From the NCBI RefSeq assembly GCF_000982415.1, contig NZ_LANI01000009.1:91593-155592 (forward strand): a DNA stretch of 64,000 bases. Reading direction: 5' to 3'. This document shows, in pieces, positions 43,687 through 53,386 of the stretch. This stretch comes from Kiloniella litopenaei. Lineage in GTDB: Bacteria > Pseudomonadota > Alphaproteobacteria > Kiloniellales > Kiloniellaceae. Position 1 is the first letter of the stretch, and each line of letters opens with the position of its first letter. The notes below the pieces were generated by a model that saw only the letters and a program-made list of their open reading frames with translations, did not search any database and was not told where the DNA came from. Position numbers and translations under genes: made by a program.

Positions 43687-45256
43687 TGTCCAGCTCCGGA
43701 GAAGCCAGATAGGTCTCGGCAGGGTGAATTCTATATCCCTTGACCTTGCCATTTCCGACAGAAACCTGCGTTTTGTGGAACACAGGGATCAGGGGAAGAT
43801 CCTCGGCAATGATTTCCTGAATCTCATCATAGATAACCTTGCGCTTTACAGGATCAAACTCACCACGCCCCTTTTCCAACAAGGCATCAAGTTTTGGGTT
43901 ATTATAACCTGAAAAGTTGTACCCGGCTTCGGAATCCAACAAGGTTGATGGGAAATAGTCTGGGTCACCCTGTGGTGCAGTTCCCCATGCCTGAAGGTGC
44001 ATATGAATTTCACCCAACTTTAGCGCGTCATTATTTGCCTGGTATTCCCCCATGGAAATTTCAACTTTCAGGCCCAGCTTGCTTAGAAGTGCCTGTGTCA
44101 CCTCAAGGGTTGGTTTAAGGGCTGGTCGCCCCTCGTAGGAACGCAATTTCAGAACGATGTTTTCACCATCAATTTCGCGAATACCATCGTCATTGGTATC
44201 TTTCAATCCTGCGTTATCCAGAATTTCAAGGGCTTTGTCTCTATCATAAGATGCTTCCAAAGCTTGGTTCACCCAGGATTCCATTGTCACAGGAAAAATC
44301 GAATGAGCGGGGTCACCGCCTACACCAGCCAAAGCAGCCTCAACGATCAAATCGCGATCCAAACCCAAAGAGATAGCCTGCCTTAGCTCTTTATTGGCTA
44401 GGGGGCCGTCTGCGGTCCTGGCCTGATAGAAAAACAATCGTGTTGTTGCCCCTTCGAAACGTTGGCCTTGATTGCTTTTTTCCAACGCTGCGAAATCTGG
44501 TTCGGAATAATTGGTAACAAGATCCACATCACCAGCTTTCAGGGCAAGTGCGGCAACAGATGCATCAGAAATCGCATCCATTACGATACCGTCAAGTTTT
44601 GGCTTACCGCCCCAATAATCGGCAAACGCCTTGGTGTGATAGTTTTTCTCTGCTTCAGCCGACACAAAAACAAAGGGGCCTGTACCAATGATAGGAAGCT
44701 TATCTGTGCCTTCTTTAATCACCGATGCTGTTGGTTCGGTCAAAGACCAGATAAAGGCTGAATTAGGTTCGTTGGTTTCAAAAACCAGCGTTCGGTCGTC
44801 TTTAACAGAAATCTCTTTTATATTCAGCAACTTAATTAAACGAGGATTATACGCAGAATGATCTTTATCATTCAACTTCAGAAATGAATCCTTAACCTGT
44901 TGTGCGGTTAAGTCGCTGCCATCATGGAATTTAACATTTTCCCGTAATGTAAACTCCCATTGTGTTGGGCTAACATTACGGTAGCTCTCTGCAAGACGCG
45001 GAAACATTTTCATCTGGTAATCCAGACCAACCAACGTTTCAGACACGCCCGCCCTGTTGCTCAACCAGCCATTTTGACGTGCTCTTGGATCTGGAACAGA
45101 ACTTTTGGGACCAAAAGGCACAGCAATCGTCAGTACTTTTTCTGTTTTTACTTTTTCCTGAGAATACGCAAATTGAATAGAGGCAGGACCAACCACCCCC
45201 GCGGTGAACGCAATAAGTCCGGACGCCAATGCAGCCCGTAATGATCTTTTTTTCAT
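43676..45256 (-). CDS. ABC periplasmic binding protein, peptide/nickel (SBP_bac_5) family
   Basis: Start at ATG 45256 (MKKRSLRAALASG); a TTG at 45277 is the longer alternative. About 526 residues with a signal peptide cut near AYSQEK. The SBP_bac_5 pattern is clear: YRNVSPTQWEFTLRENVKFHDGSDLTAQQVKDSF, then IIGTGPFVF, LRQAISLGLDRDLIV, and the C-terminal IIAEDLPLIPVFHKTQVSV. Family members bind peptides, nickel or metallophores, opines or glycosides; the ligand cannot be chosen here. First gene of the operon. Confidence 0.9.
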   Translation of the reverse strand: MKKRSLRAALASGLIAFTAGVVGPASIQFAYSQEKVKTEKVLTIAVPFGPKSSVPDPRARQNGWLSNRAGVSETLVGLDYQMKMFPRLAESYRNVSPTQWEFTLRENVKFHDGSDLTAQQVKDSFLKLNDKDHSAYNPRLIKLLNIKEISVKDDRTLVFETNEPNSAFIWSLTEPTASVIKEGTDKLPIIGTGPFVFVSAEAEKNYHTKAFADYWGGKPKLDGIVMDAISDASVAALALKAGDVDLVTNYSEPDFAALEKSNQGQRFEGATTRLFFYQARTADGPLANKELRQAISLGLDRDLIVEAALAGVGGDPAHSIFPVTMESWVNQALEASYDRDKALEILDNAGLKDTNDDGIREIDGENIVLKLRSYEGRPALKPTLEVTQALLSKLGLKVEISMGEYQANNDALKLGEIHMHLQAWGTAPQGDPDYFPSTLLDSEAGYNFSGYNNPKLDALLEKGRGEFDPVKRKVIYDEIQEIIAEDLPLIPVFHKTQVSVGNGKVKGYRIHPAETYLASPELDIEG

Positions 45257-45444
45257 AACTTGAAAGCCTATGAGCAATGAAGAGAGTCTGTGAAAACATC
45301 AATTCGAGTCTTCAAACGCGCAACATACACATTACGTTATAACATAACAAGAACAAAAGATAATGCGACGCACTCCTAACTTAGATCAACTAGAAATAAG
45401 GAGGGTCTTTAATAATAGAATTCAAGAAATACAGTACATTGAAA

Positions 45445-46920
45445 TTACAACACCTCAATCGAACGAGGGATTTCAACCGTCGCATTTAATCCCTGAACAG
45501 GCAGATTGATCAAATCAAACTGTCCCTGATGGGCCTGAATGACGCTATTGACAATACTCAACCCAAGGCCACTACCGCCAGTCTCTCTGTTTCGGGATTT
45601 TTCAAGACGATAGAAAGGCTTGAGGACATTTTCCATCTCATCTTCTGGAATACCGGGTCCTTTATCCATAACTTCGATTAACACACGTCCGGGTTCGATG
45701 GTTAGACTGACCTTTGCCTGAAACCCGTATTTAACCGCATTGGCGACAAGGTTGGTAATGGCGCGCTGCAAAGCCTTTGGGCGACCCTTCATATTTCCCT
45801 TGAGCATACCATCCAAAGGCACTGATTTTTGATGAGAGCTAAAGACGGTTCCCTGTGTTCTTAACGTTGGATACTGTATCGGCATAAAGGTAACCGGCAT
45901 GCCAACATCAGAAAAATCATCACATATGCTTTGAACCAGCGATACGATTTCAAAGTATTCTTCGTCTTCTCTTTCCAGCCCCCCTTTGAGGAAATCAATG
46001 GCATCCCTTGTCATACCAAGCATAAGGTCCAGGTCCGCCAAAATTTTGTTTCGCAGGTTGTCGTCCTCAATGTATTCCGCACGCAATCGCAATCTTGTAG
46101 CAGGGGTTCTCAAATCATGAGAAATTGCCGTTAGCATACGCGTTCTCTCGTCCAGAACTTCGGCTTTTTCCTTCTGTTCTGCAGAAAGACTGTGCGCAAT
46201 ACCTTTTGCCTCGTCAGACCAAAGGGCAGTAACACGCACACCATCCAGATCATCACTGCTCTCGCTTAATATCTTGAATGGCCGAAGCAATGCCCGGGTT
46301 CCCACGGCATAAAATACGCCGGAAAAAGCCATCCCAGCCAAGCAAATCAATAGCCACTGGATTTCAGTAATACGCGCTTTCCAGTATTTAGGGCTTGAAA
46401 CAACCAACCTCTCGCCATTGCTAAAGGCAATCACAAGCCTTGCTCTGCTGTCGTGTCGTGCAATAGCAGAAACAAGAAAGGTCAACTTAGCTGTTAAATC
46501 TTCGGGGGGATAATCGGATTTCAGAATTTTCTGGCGGGGAATACGGTCCAGAAGATCAAGATAAATACGGGGGTTTGGTCCATACTGTGAATTGGTGTTA
46601 AGCAGAAAGTAGTTTTCCAGCGATTGGGCCTCATCGAGTTCATCTTCTTTAATCAAAGTAAATTGAACAGCATCCGCGCGATTAAAATTTTCAACCGATA
46701 AAAGCCTGCGTTCCAGCGGCATACGGGAGATATCTTCGTATACACGGGCAATAACAGGTCCGATCCATGTCGTTTCAGCAATTTCGGCTCTGCGATTAAT
46801 GATCGCCCCAACCCCGACAGAGGCAAAACTGGCGGCAAGAAAACCACACAAGAAGCCAAACAGAAGTATTCTGGGACGTATTCTTGACGGAAGATATTTT
46901 TCAAAAATGCGCACGAACAT
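45445..46920 (-). CDS. Sensor histidine kinase (GtrS-like position)
   Basis: A 491-residue membrane kinase: transmembrane helix near 17-40, a periplasmic sensor of about 145 residues, second helix near 188-207 (IQWLLICLAGMAFSGVFYAVG), then HAMP. The H-box is TAISHDLRTPATRLRLRAEY, N-box ITNLVANAVKYG, G1 MDKGPGIPEDE and G2 GGSGLGLSIV. It lies 8 bp after the response-regulator gene and is divergent from the sugar ABC importer, as gtrS-gltR are in Pseudomonas, where they control the glucose importer. Sensing of sugar or ketogluconate is therefore inferred. Confidence 0.92.
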   Translation of the reverse strand: MFVRIFEKYLPSRIRPRILLFGFLCGFLAASFASVGVGAIINRRAEIAETTWIGPVIARVYEDISRMPLERRLLSVENFNRADAVQFTLIKEDELDEAQSLENYFLLNTNSQYGPNPRIYLDLLDRIPRQKILKSDYPPEDLTAKLTFLVSAIARHDSRARLVIAFSNGERLVVSSPKYWKARITEIQWLLICLAGMAFSGVFYAVGTRALLRPFKILSESSDDLDGVRVTALWSDEAKGIAHSLSAEQKEKAEVLDERTRMLTAISHDLRTPATRLRLRAEYIEDDNLRNKILADLDLMLGMTRDAIDFLKGGLEREDEEYFEIVSLVQSICDDFSDVGMPVTFMPIQYPTLRTQGTVFSSHQKSVPLDGMLKGNMKGRPKALQRAITNLVANAVKYGFQAKVSLTIEPGRVLIEVMDKGPGIPEDEMENVLKPFYRLEKSRNRETGGSGLGLSIVNSVIQAHQGQFDLINLPVQGLNATVEIPRSIEVL

Positions 46921-46928
46921 ATCAGCGA

Positions 46929-47690
46929 TTACGACCGGCTTAAAACTGGCGAAACGGTGTTAACGGTAACCTTTTCAGCGAAAATATATCCCTGCCCCCG
47001 CACAGTTTTGATCAGCTTTGGCCTGTCAGCATCACTTTCGAGCTTTTTACGCAAACGGCTGACCTGAATATCAATGCTTCGGTCAAAAGCAATCGCCTCG
47101 ACGCCTCTGGTCGCATTAATCAAATCATCGCGAGTTAAAACCTTTTGCGGTTGTTCTAAAAAGGCAATAAGAAGCGCAAATTCGCCAGATGACAGATGAA
47201 CAACAAACTTGTCAGGCGAACGTATCTCACGTTTTCCCTCGTGCACCTGCCAGCCTGAAAACCTGAACGTCCGATTAGCAGTAACCGCGAGATCATCAGC
47301 ATTATCATCTGATCCTGCCCCCGACACGCGGCGGAAAATTGCTTTCATCCGGGCCAAAAGCTCTCGGGGGTTAAAGGGTTTTTCCAAATAGTCATCCGCC
47401 CCGACTTCCAACCCAACAATGCGGTCGGCATCCCCAGTGACAGCCGTGAGCATAATGATAGGGACGTCCGATTTTTCGCGAACGGAACGACAGAGGCTTA
47501 GACCATCTTCGCCGGGTAGCATGATATCAAGAATGATCAAATCGATGGACCACTTATTCAATTCCCGTCGCATCTCATCACCCGACCCGGCCTCAGAGAC
47601 TCTGAAGCCACGCTGAGTGAGAAACCCGGTTAACAGATCTCTTATCTCTTCATCATCATCGACAATCAGTAGATGTTTGGCCTTTTCCAT
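46929..47690 (-). CDS. OmpR-family response regulator (GltR-like position)
   Basis: A 253-residue regulator: receiver with acidic triad D11-D13, phosphoacceptor Asp55 in LIILDIMLPGEDG, Thr in MLTAVTG and Lys in YLEKPFNPREL. The C-terminal winged helix (FALLIAFLEQPQKVLTRDDLI; SIDIQVSRLRKKLE; VRGQGYIF) is OmpR-type. Operon with the kinase 8 bp downstream, divergent from the sugar importer 338 bp away. It likely activates that importer through direct repeats in the gap. Confidence 0.93.
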   Translation of the reverse strand: MEKAKHLLIVDDDEEIRDLLTGFLTQRGFRVSEAGSGDEMRRELNKWSIDLIILDIMLPGEDGLSLCRSVREKSDVPIIMLTAVTGDADRIVGLEVGADDYLEKPFNPRELLARMKAIFRRVSGAGSDDNADDLAVTANRTFRFSGWQVHEGKREIRSPDKFVVHLSSGEFALLIAFLEQPQKVLTRDDLINATRGVEAIAFDRSIDIQVSRLRKKLESDADRPKLIKTVRGQGYIFAEKVTVNTVSPVLSRS

Positions 47691-47755
47691 TCACTCACCT
47701 GTCTTTTTTTCGCAAACGCAATAAGCCCTTAAAAACAAAATACTTTGCGCCCCTA

Positions 47756-47773
47756 TTGTAACGGTTTGTAACG
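47756..47773. promoter_or_regulatory. Candidate response-regulator box (10-bp spaced direct repeat)
   Basis: TTGTAACG occurs at 47756-47763 and again at 47766-47773, exactly one helical turn apart, 66 bp upstream of the response-regulator start. Direct repeats with 10-11 bp spacing are typical of OmpR-family sites. Confidence 0.45.
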
Positions 47774-47903
47774 AAGCGAATGATCTGCAATCTTCTGTTA
47801 CCTTAAAATAGTCGCAAGTTACACACGATAGGTTTTTACTAGGGCTATCGGAACCCGAGTTTTCTGAACTGCTAACTATAATCTATGGGATGCTCACTGG
47901 TTC

Positions 47904-47965
47904 TTTGTCAACATTACTTTGGATCAACATTAGTTTGGATCAACATTACTTTGGATCAACATTAC
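47904..47965. repeat. Tandem 16-bp repeats upstream of the sugar-binding protein gene
   Basis: Units at 47904-47917 (shortened), 47918-47933, 47934-47949 and 47950-47965, consensus TTTGGATCAACATTAC. They lie 63-124 bp before the start of the sugar-binding protein. The 16-bp period is not helical (about 1.5 turns). They could be regulator sites or simple slippage. Confidence 0.8.
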
Positions 47966-48027
47966 TTTTGACCACAATCAGATTTGGCACACTCCACAAG
48001 GGTGGTCCATTTCACACGGGGAGGAAA

Positions 48028-49296
48028 ATGGGAATGAAATCTTTTACTCAAAAACTCGCACTTACGACAGCACTGGTAAGCTCTATCGCACTGGGCGCTA
48101 TCTCGGCACAGGCAGAACCAACAGCAGAAGTTCTGCACTACTGGACATCAGGCAGTGAAGCGAAAGCAGTTAAAGCACTAAAAGAAGACTTTGAAGCAAA
48201 TGGCGGGAAATGGGTTGATGCACCAGTTGCCGGCGGCGGCGGTGATGCACAGGCAGCAGTCCTTCGCTCGCGCGTTCTTTCCGGTAATCCGCCTGCTGCC
48301 GTTCAAATTAAAGGCTTGAGTATCCAGGAATGGGCCGAAGCGGATGCTTTGGGCGACTTGACCAAACTAGGCGAAGAAGAAGGTTGGGATAACGTTCTGC
48401 CGCCCCTGTTACAGGATATCGTAAAACACGACGGCAAATATGTTGCTGTTCCTGTGAATATTCACCGCGTTGACTGGATTTGGGCAAACCCGGAATCACT
48501 TGCCAAAGTCGGTGGCGAACCTCCTCGTACCTGGGAAGAATTCAACGTACTGGCAGACAAACTTCAGGCCGCCGGCATTACACCACTGGCTCATGGTGGT
48601 CAGCCATGGCAGGACGGCACTGTATTTGAAACTGTCGTACTGGGAATGGGTGGCGCTGAGTTTTTCAACAAAGCCTTTGTGGAAAAAGACCCCGCGACGC
48701 TCAAGTCTGACACCATGAAAAAAGTCTTTGATCAGATGCGTAAAATGCGCGGTTATGTCGATGCTGACTTTTCCGGGCGCGACTGGAACCTGGCAACAAG
48801 CATGGTCATGCGCGGCGAAGCCGCCATGCAGATCATGGGTGACTGGGCAAAGGGCGAATTCCTCGCTGCTGGTAAAGTGCCGGGCAAAGACTTCCTCTGT
48901 GTCCCCACACCATCCAAAGGCGGATACATTCTCAACTCTGACAGCTTTGCCATGTTCAATGTCACAAGCGACGATGACAAAGCAGGGCAACAGTTACTTG
49001 CACGTTTGATCCTGGGCGAAAAGTTTCAGGAAACCTTTAACCTCTATAAAGGCTCAATTCCGGCAAGAATGGGTGTATCCACAGAAAAGTTTGACGAGTG
49101 CGCTGTGAAGTCCATGGTCGATCTACAATCTGCATCCGAAAGCGGTGCGCTGGTTGGTTCTATGGCCCATGAAATCGCAGCAGCGGGCGCAGTTCGTGGC
49201 GCAATTCTGGATGTGGTTACAGAACATTTCAATTCTGACATGACATCAGATGTTGCGGTTGAGCGCCTTGCCGAGGCAGTTGAACTGGCTGAATAA
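48028..49296 (+). CDS. Sugar ABC periplasmic binding protein (glucose/mannose GtsA-like)
   Basis: Start at ATG 48028 or 48034; both follow GGAGG (48020-48024). A longer frame from 47890 would run through tandem repeats and lacks a signal. The 422-residue protein has a signal peptide ending AISAQAEP, then AEVLHYWTSGSEAKAVKALK and APVAGGGGDAQAAVLRSRVLSGNPPAAVQIKG. These blocks closely resemble the Pseudomonas glucose-binding protein GtsA as I recall it. It is the first gene of the importer operon; a stem-loop separates it from the permeases, which would allow higher expression of the binding protein. Confidence 0.92.
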   Translation: MGMKSFTQKLALTTALVSSIALGAISAQAEPTAEVLHYWTSGSEAKAVKALKEDFEANGGKWVDAPVAGGGGDAQAAVLRSRVLSGNPPAAVQIKGLSIQEWAEADALGDLTKLGEEEGWDNVLPPLLQDIVKHDGKYVAVPVNIHRVDWIWANPESLAKVGGEPPRTWEEFNVLADKLQAAGITPLAHGGQPWQDGTVFETVVLGMGGAEFFNKAFVEKDPATLKSDTMKKVFDQMRKMRGYVDADFSGRDWNLATSMVMRGEAAMQIMGDWAKGEFLAAGKVPGKDFLCVPTPSKGGYILNSDSFAMFNVTSDDDKAGQQLLARLILGEKFQETFNLYKGSIPARMGVSTEKFDECAVKSMVDLQSASESGALVGSMAHEIAAAGAVRGAILDVVTEHFNSDMTSDVAVERLAEAVELAE

Positions 49297-49304
49297 CATC
49301 CAAA

Positions 49305-49348
49305 AGGACGGTGTATTTATCTGGCCATCCCTATGGATACACCGTCCT
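49305..49348 (+). terminator. Stem-loop between binding-protein and permease genes (attenuator or mRNA stabiliser)
   Basis: A perfect 12-bp stem AGGACGGTGTAT / ATACACCGTCCT with a 20-nt loop, followed by CTTTC. It starts 9 bp after the stop codon. Such elements commonly lower expression of downstream permease genes relative to the binding protein. Confidence 0.7.
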
Positions 49349-49525
49349 CTTTCATGTTTTATGCAAGCATGCTGAACACAAGTATGATTCAAAGCCATCC
49401 TCTTTTTGTTGAGCAATAGTCTGCGATACCAGCAACGGGATAAGCTTTGTCCAATTGAAATAGAGCATTGATTAAATTAAGCAACGTCACTTATTTGATT
49501 TCGCTTGTCCTATGCTCCCGAATAA

Positions 49526-50446
49526 ATGATGAGCCTCATGACTCAAAAATCCATACCAGCCCCCAAACCACTCAGTGATTGGTTCCGCCGGAATGTAGCT
49601 AAATTGGTTGTGGCCCCGACGTTTGGTCTGATCATTTTCTTTGTTTATGGCTTTATTGCCTGGACGGGATATGTATCTTTCACAAAGTCCAAGATGCTGC
49701 CGACCTATTCATTCGAAGGATTTTACCAGTACATCCGCCTCTGGAAAATGACGCCCTGGAATGTTGCGATGGAGAACCTGCTTGTTTTTGGCAGCTTGTT
49801 TATCGTCATCGCCATTGTTCTCGGGTGTTTGCTGGCCATTGCACTGGACCAAAAAGTCCGTGCCGAAGGTGCCCTGCGAACTGTTTACCTCTATCCCATG
49901 GCAATTTCCTTTATCATCACGGGTACCGCCTGGAAATGGATATTGAACCCCGGTCTTGGTATTCAGAAACTGGTTCAGTCGTGGGGATGGGAAAGTTTCT
50001 CTTTTGACTGGCTAATCAACAGCGAAATGGCCGTTTACACCCTTGTCATTGCAGCTGTCTGGCAGTCATCCGGCTTTGTCATGGCACTCTTCCTTGCCGC
50101 GTTACGGGGCGTTGATAGCGAAATAATCAAAGCTGCCTATCTGGATGGAGCTTCGCTATCACGCATTTATCTGGTCATTATTTTGCCGACTTTACGCCCG
50201 GTATTCCTGAGCTGCTTTTTTATCCTCACACACATGGCAGTAAAAAGCTTTGACCTTGTTGTCGCGCTGACGGGCGGCGGTCCCGGATATAGTACCATCA
50301 TGCCAGCCAACTTTATGTATGAAATGACGTTCCGACGTAACCAGATCGGGCTTGGTGCAGCATCAGCCATGATGATGCTGGCAACGGTGATGGCCATTGT
50401 TATCCCTTATCTCTATTCCGAACTAAGGGAGAAGAAAAATGGCTGA
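49526..50446 (+). CDS. Sugar ABC permease (GtsB-like, MalF type)
   Basis: A 306-residue inner-membrane permease with six helices: FGLIIFFVYGFIAWTGYVSFTKSK first, then the region VLGCLLAIALDQKVRAEGALRTVYLYPMAISFIITGTAWKWI, and the EAA loop EIIKAAYLDGASLSRIYLVIILP. It overlaps the next permease gene by 8 bp. Part of the glucose/mannose-type importer. The start could also be the ATG at 49529. Confidence 0.92.
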   Translation: MMSLMTQKSIPAPKPLSDWFRRNVAKLVVAPTFGLIIFFVYGFIAWTGYVSFTKSKMLPTYSFEGFYQYIRLWKMTPWNVAMENLLVFGSLFIVIAIVLGCLLAIALDQKVRAEGALRTVYLYPMAISFIITGTAWKWILNPGLGIQKLVQSWGWESFSFDWLINSEMAVYTLVIAAVWQSSGFVMALFLAALRGVDSEIIKAAYLDGASLSRIYLVIILPTLRPVFLSCFFILTHMAVKSFDLVVALTGGGPGYSTIMPANFMYEMTFRRNQIGLGAASAMMMLATVMAIVIPYLYSELREKKNG

Positions 50447-51326
50447 TCTTTCTGCACTCCCGGGTGGACAAAGCCCATGGCAATCTGCCGCAAGGTTTGG
50501 TCTCTATACCCTGCTATTGATTTTTGCAGCCTATTATATTCTGCCGCTGATTGTTGTTCTTTCGACCTCATTGAAAGATCTCGACGAGATCCGTAACGGC
50601 ACCTTGCTGTCCTTGCCAACAGAGATAAATTTTGATGCCTGGGGTTATGCCTGGAATGAAGCCTGTATCGGCGTCAGTTGCACCGGCCTCAAGCCCTACT
50701 TCTGGAACTCTGTGGCCATGACCATACCCGCGGTCTTGATCTCGACCCTTCTGGGGGCCTTGACGGGCTACGCACTCACCAAGTTCAAGTTCAAGGGAGC
50801 AAACCTGATTTTTGCAATGATCCTGTTTGGCTGTTTTATCCCCTTTCAGGTGGTCTTGCTCCCCATGGCACAGTCTTTGGGCTATCTAAGAATTGCCAAT
50901 ACAGTACCGGGATTGGTTTTGGTCCATATAGTCTATGGCCTCCCCTTCACCGTACTTTTTTTCAGAAATTACTACGTCAATATTCCAGACGATCTGATCA
51001 AAGCCGCAACAATTGATGGGGCAGGTTTCTTTATGATTTTCTGGCGCATCATGTTGCCATTATCACCACCGATCATCGTCGTCACCATTATCTGGCAGTT
51101 CACCCAAATCTGGAATGATTTCCTGTTTGGCGCATCCTTCACCACAGGTGGCGGACAACCCGTAACTGTCGCACTCAACAACCTTGTAAACACAACAACT
51201 GGCGTCAAACGATACAATGTGGACATGGCCGCTGCACTGATCACAGCAGCACCAACACTCGTCGTATATGTCTTGGCAGGTCGTTACTTCGTACGCGGTC
51301 TAACCGCTGGCTCAGTTAAAGGGTAA
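50439..51326 (+). CDS. Sugar ABC permease (GtsC-like, MalG type)
   Basis: A 295-residue permease with MalG-type features: YTLLLIFAAYYILPLIVVLSTSLK at the N-terminus, the EAA loop DLIKAATIDGAGFFMIFWRIMLPLSPP, and the C-terminal RYFVRGLTAGSVKG typical of this family. It overlaps the upstream permease by 8 bp and lies 14 bp from the ATPase gene. Confidence 0.93.
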   Translation: MADLSALPGGQSPWQSAARFGLYTLLLIFAAYYILPLIVVLSTSLKDLDEIRNGTLLSLPTEINFDAWGYAWNEACIGVSCTGLKPYFWNSVAMTIPAVLISTLLGALTGYALTKFKFKGANLIFAMILFGCFIPFQVVLLPMAQSLGYLRIANTVPGLVLVHIVYGLPFTVLFFRNYYVNIPDDLIKAATIDGAGFFMIFWRIMLPLSPPIIVVTIIWQFTQIWNDFLFGASFTTGGGQPVTVALNNLVNTTTGVKRYNVDMAAALITAAPTLVVYVLAGRYFVRGLTAGSVKG

Positions 51327-51340
51327 GGAGAAAAATACTC

Positions 51341-52465
51341 ATGGCATCCCTATCCATTCAAAATGTCAAAAAATCATATGGCGCTATCGAGGTTCTAAAG
51401 GGTATTGACCTTGATCTTGAAGATGGTGAATTTCTGGTGCTTCTCGGCCCATCCGGTTGTGGAAAATCAACACTGCTAAATATGATCGCAGGGTTGGACA
51501 CCATTACAGATGGTGAGATCCTGATTGATCAAAATGTCGTAAACGATGTGCATCCTAAAGACCGTGACATCGCGATGGTTTTCCAAAGCTATGCGCTTTA
51601 TCCCAACATGTCCGTTGCCCGAAACATCGGCTTTGGTCTGGAAATGCGCAAAGTCACCAAAGAAGAACGCGAAAAGCGGGTTGAGGAAGCCGCGCGCATG
51701 TTGCAAATCGACCATCTGAGTGACCGGAAACCAGCACAGCTTTCCGGTGGACAGCGACAGCGGGTTGCTATGGGGCGCGCCCTTGTACGTGACCCTGAAA
51801 TATTCCTGTTCGACGAACCACTGTCAAACCTGGACGCCAAACTTCGCGTGGAAATGCGCACAGAAATCAAGAAGTTGCACCAGCGTCTCGGCACAACCAT
51901 GGTCTATGTGACCCATGACCAGATTGAGGCCATGACCCTTGCCAGCCGCATCGCCATTCTGCGCGCTGGCGAAGTACAACAGTTTGCAAGCCCACAGGAA
52001 GTTTACGAAAAACCGGCAAATATGTACGTCGCAGGCTTCGTTGGCTCACCGCCGATGAACTTCGTTCCGGCTGCCGTCGTCAGTGAAGATGGCAAGCTCG
52101 GTGTTTCGATAGAACGAACAGCCAATGGGAACAGAAGTTCTGTTTTCCTCGCCCTGCCTGATGATCGACAGGACATCGGCGACTGGGTGGGGCGTGATGT
52201 CGTTCTCGGGATCAGGCCGGAAACGCTAACCCATCGCTCAGATGCAGAAATATCTTTGAACAAAGGGTTACAGGCATTTGACTGTCAGGTGGAAGTATTG
52301 GAACCTACGGGTGCAGATACGCTAACCTATATCGAACTCGGCGGACGCGAAGTTATCGCACGTGTTAACCCCTACAATACCACAGCACCGGGGGAAACAA
52401 TGGCGTTTATGGTCGATATGGGCAAAGCCAGTCTCTTTGACCCCAAAACCGAACTTCGTATCTAA
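51341..52465 (+). CDS. Sugar ABC ATPase (GtsD/UgpC-like)
   Basis: A 374-residue MalK-class ATPase: Walker A LGPSGCGKSTLLNMIAGL, Q-loop MVFQSYALYPNMSV, signature LSGGQRQRVAMGRALV, Walker B IFLFDEPLSNLDAKLR, H-switch VTHDQIEAMTLA, then the C-terminal TOBE/OB domains (VLGIRPETLTH). Closely similar in motifs to the truncated ATPase at the window's left edge. SD AAGGAG precedes the ATG by about 10 bp. Followed by catabolic genes on the same strand. Confidence 0.95.
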   Translation: MASLSIQNVKKSYGAIEVLKGIDLDLEDGEFLVLLGPSGCGKSTLLNMIAGLDTITDGEILIDQNVVNDVHPKDRDIAMVFQSYALYPNMSVARNIGFGLEMRKVTKEEREKRVEEAARMLQIDHLSDRKPAQLSGGQRQRVAMGRALVRDPEIFLFDEPLSNLDAKLRVEMRTEIKKLHQRLGTTMVYVTHDQIEAMTLASRIAILRAGEVQQFASPQEVYEKPANMYVAGFVGSPPMNFVPAAVVSEDGKLGVSIERTANGNRSSVFLALPDDRQDIGDWVGRDVVLGIRPETLTHRSDAEISLNKGLQAFDCQVEVLEPTGADTLTYIELGGREVIARVNPYNTTAPGETMAFMVDMGKASLFDPKTELRI

Positions 52466-52479
52466 AACAAAGCCTGGAC

Positions 52480-53370
52480 ATGACAGTAAACATGACACCC
52501 CAAAAGGTTTTACCAAGAAAAATATGGGAGGGACCTGCCCTGTTGGGTGAGTCCCCTCTTTGGGACTATCGTACCAAATTCCTTTATTGGGTTGATATCG
52601 AGAACTGCAAACTCTATCGACAAAAAGAGGATGGGTCAGACTATTCATCGATAGATCTTCCTGCCCCCGCCGGGTCCATTGCCCTGTGGCATGACGGCGG
52701 ACTGGTCGCTGCTCTGGGTCAGGGGCTTTTCCATATTGAACCTGAACAAAGTCTTGTCACAGCAATAGCATCTGAATTAAGCGGTGCTGACTGCCTGATG
52801 AACGATGGGAAAGCCGACAGATCGGGAAACTTTGTCTTTGGCGCGAAACACCTTAAAGAGAGTGATCCAGTTGCAGGATGCTGGCGGTACCAATCTGGTC
52901 ACATTACGCCGTTGGAACAAAAGTTTATCGTGTTTAATGGCCCGGCTTTCAGTCCCGAAGGTGACAGGATTTATTTTGCGGACTCGCCATCACAAAGAAT
53001 CATGACCGCAAGCTATAACCCCAAAGACGGGATGATCACTGAACCGGAAGTTTTTGTTCAGCTATCAGGCAAAGATGGATACCCCGATGGAATGACGGTT
53101 GATAGCGAAGGCTGTCTTTGGAATGCGCAGTGGGATGGCTGGGCAATTACACGCTATCGCCCCGACGGTACCATTGATCAAAAAATTGACATGCCCGTGC
53201 AACGCCCCACGTCACTTTGCTTTGGAGGGGAAGACTTGAAAACACTGTTTGTGACCTCTGCCTCGACCAGACTATCCCCTCAGGAACTTGTCGAAAATCC
53301 AGATGCTGGCGCCTTGTTTAAGTTGGATTTACACGTTGCCGGATTACCGGAAAAAACCATTATAAACTAA
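52480..53370 (+). CDS. SMP-30/gluconolactonase-family sugar lactonase
   Basis: A 296-residue six-bladed beta-propeller; ATG at 52480 with an in-frame ATG at 52492. Metal and catalytic residues sit in LLGESPLWD (Glu), IVFNGPAFSPEGDRIYFADSP (Asn) and DGYPDGMTVDSEG (Asp). It opens sugar lactones made by the dehydrogenase encoded next, giving the sugar acid. It starts 14 bp after the ATPase gene, in a clear operon. Confidence 0.9.
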   Translation: MTVNMTPQKVLPRKIWEGPALLGESPLWDYRTKFLYWVDIENCKLYRQKEDGSDYSSIDLPAPAGSIALWHDGGLVAALGQGLFHIEPEQSLVTAIASELSGADCLMNDGKADRSGNFVFGAKHLKESDPVAGCWRYQSGHITPLEQKFIVFNGPAFSPEGDRIYFADSPSQRIMTASYNPKDGMITEPEVFVQLSGKDGYPDGMTVDSEGCLWNAQWDGWAITRYRPDGTIDQKIDMPVQRPTSLCFGGEDLKTLFVTSASTRLSPQELVENPDAGALFKLDLHVAGLPEKTIIN

Positions 53371-53386
53371 TTTAAAGCTATCTATT

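Noticed and set aside
43687..43752. Longer start of the DppD-like ATPase
   Set aside because: It would overlap the binding-protein gene by 77 bp and adds residues unlike the family; TTG 43686 has GGAG 7 bp upstream.
47890..48027. N-terminal extension of the sugar-binding protein
   Set aside because: It would translate the 16-bp tandem repeats ahead of a proper signal peptide; GGAGG lies just before ATG 48028 and 48034.
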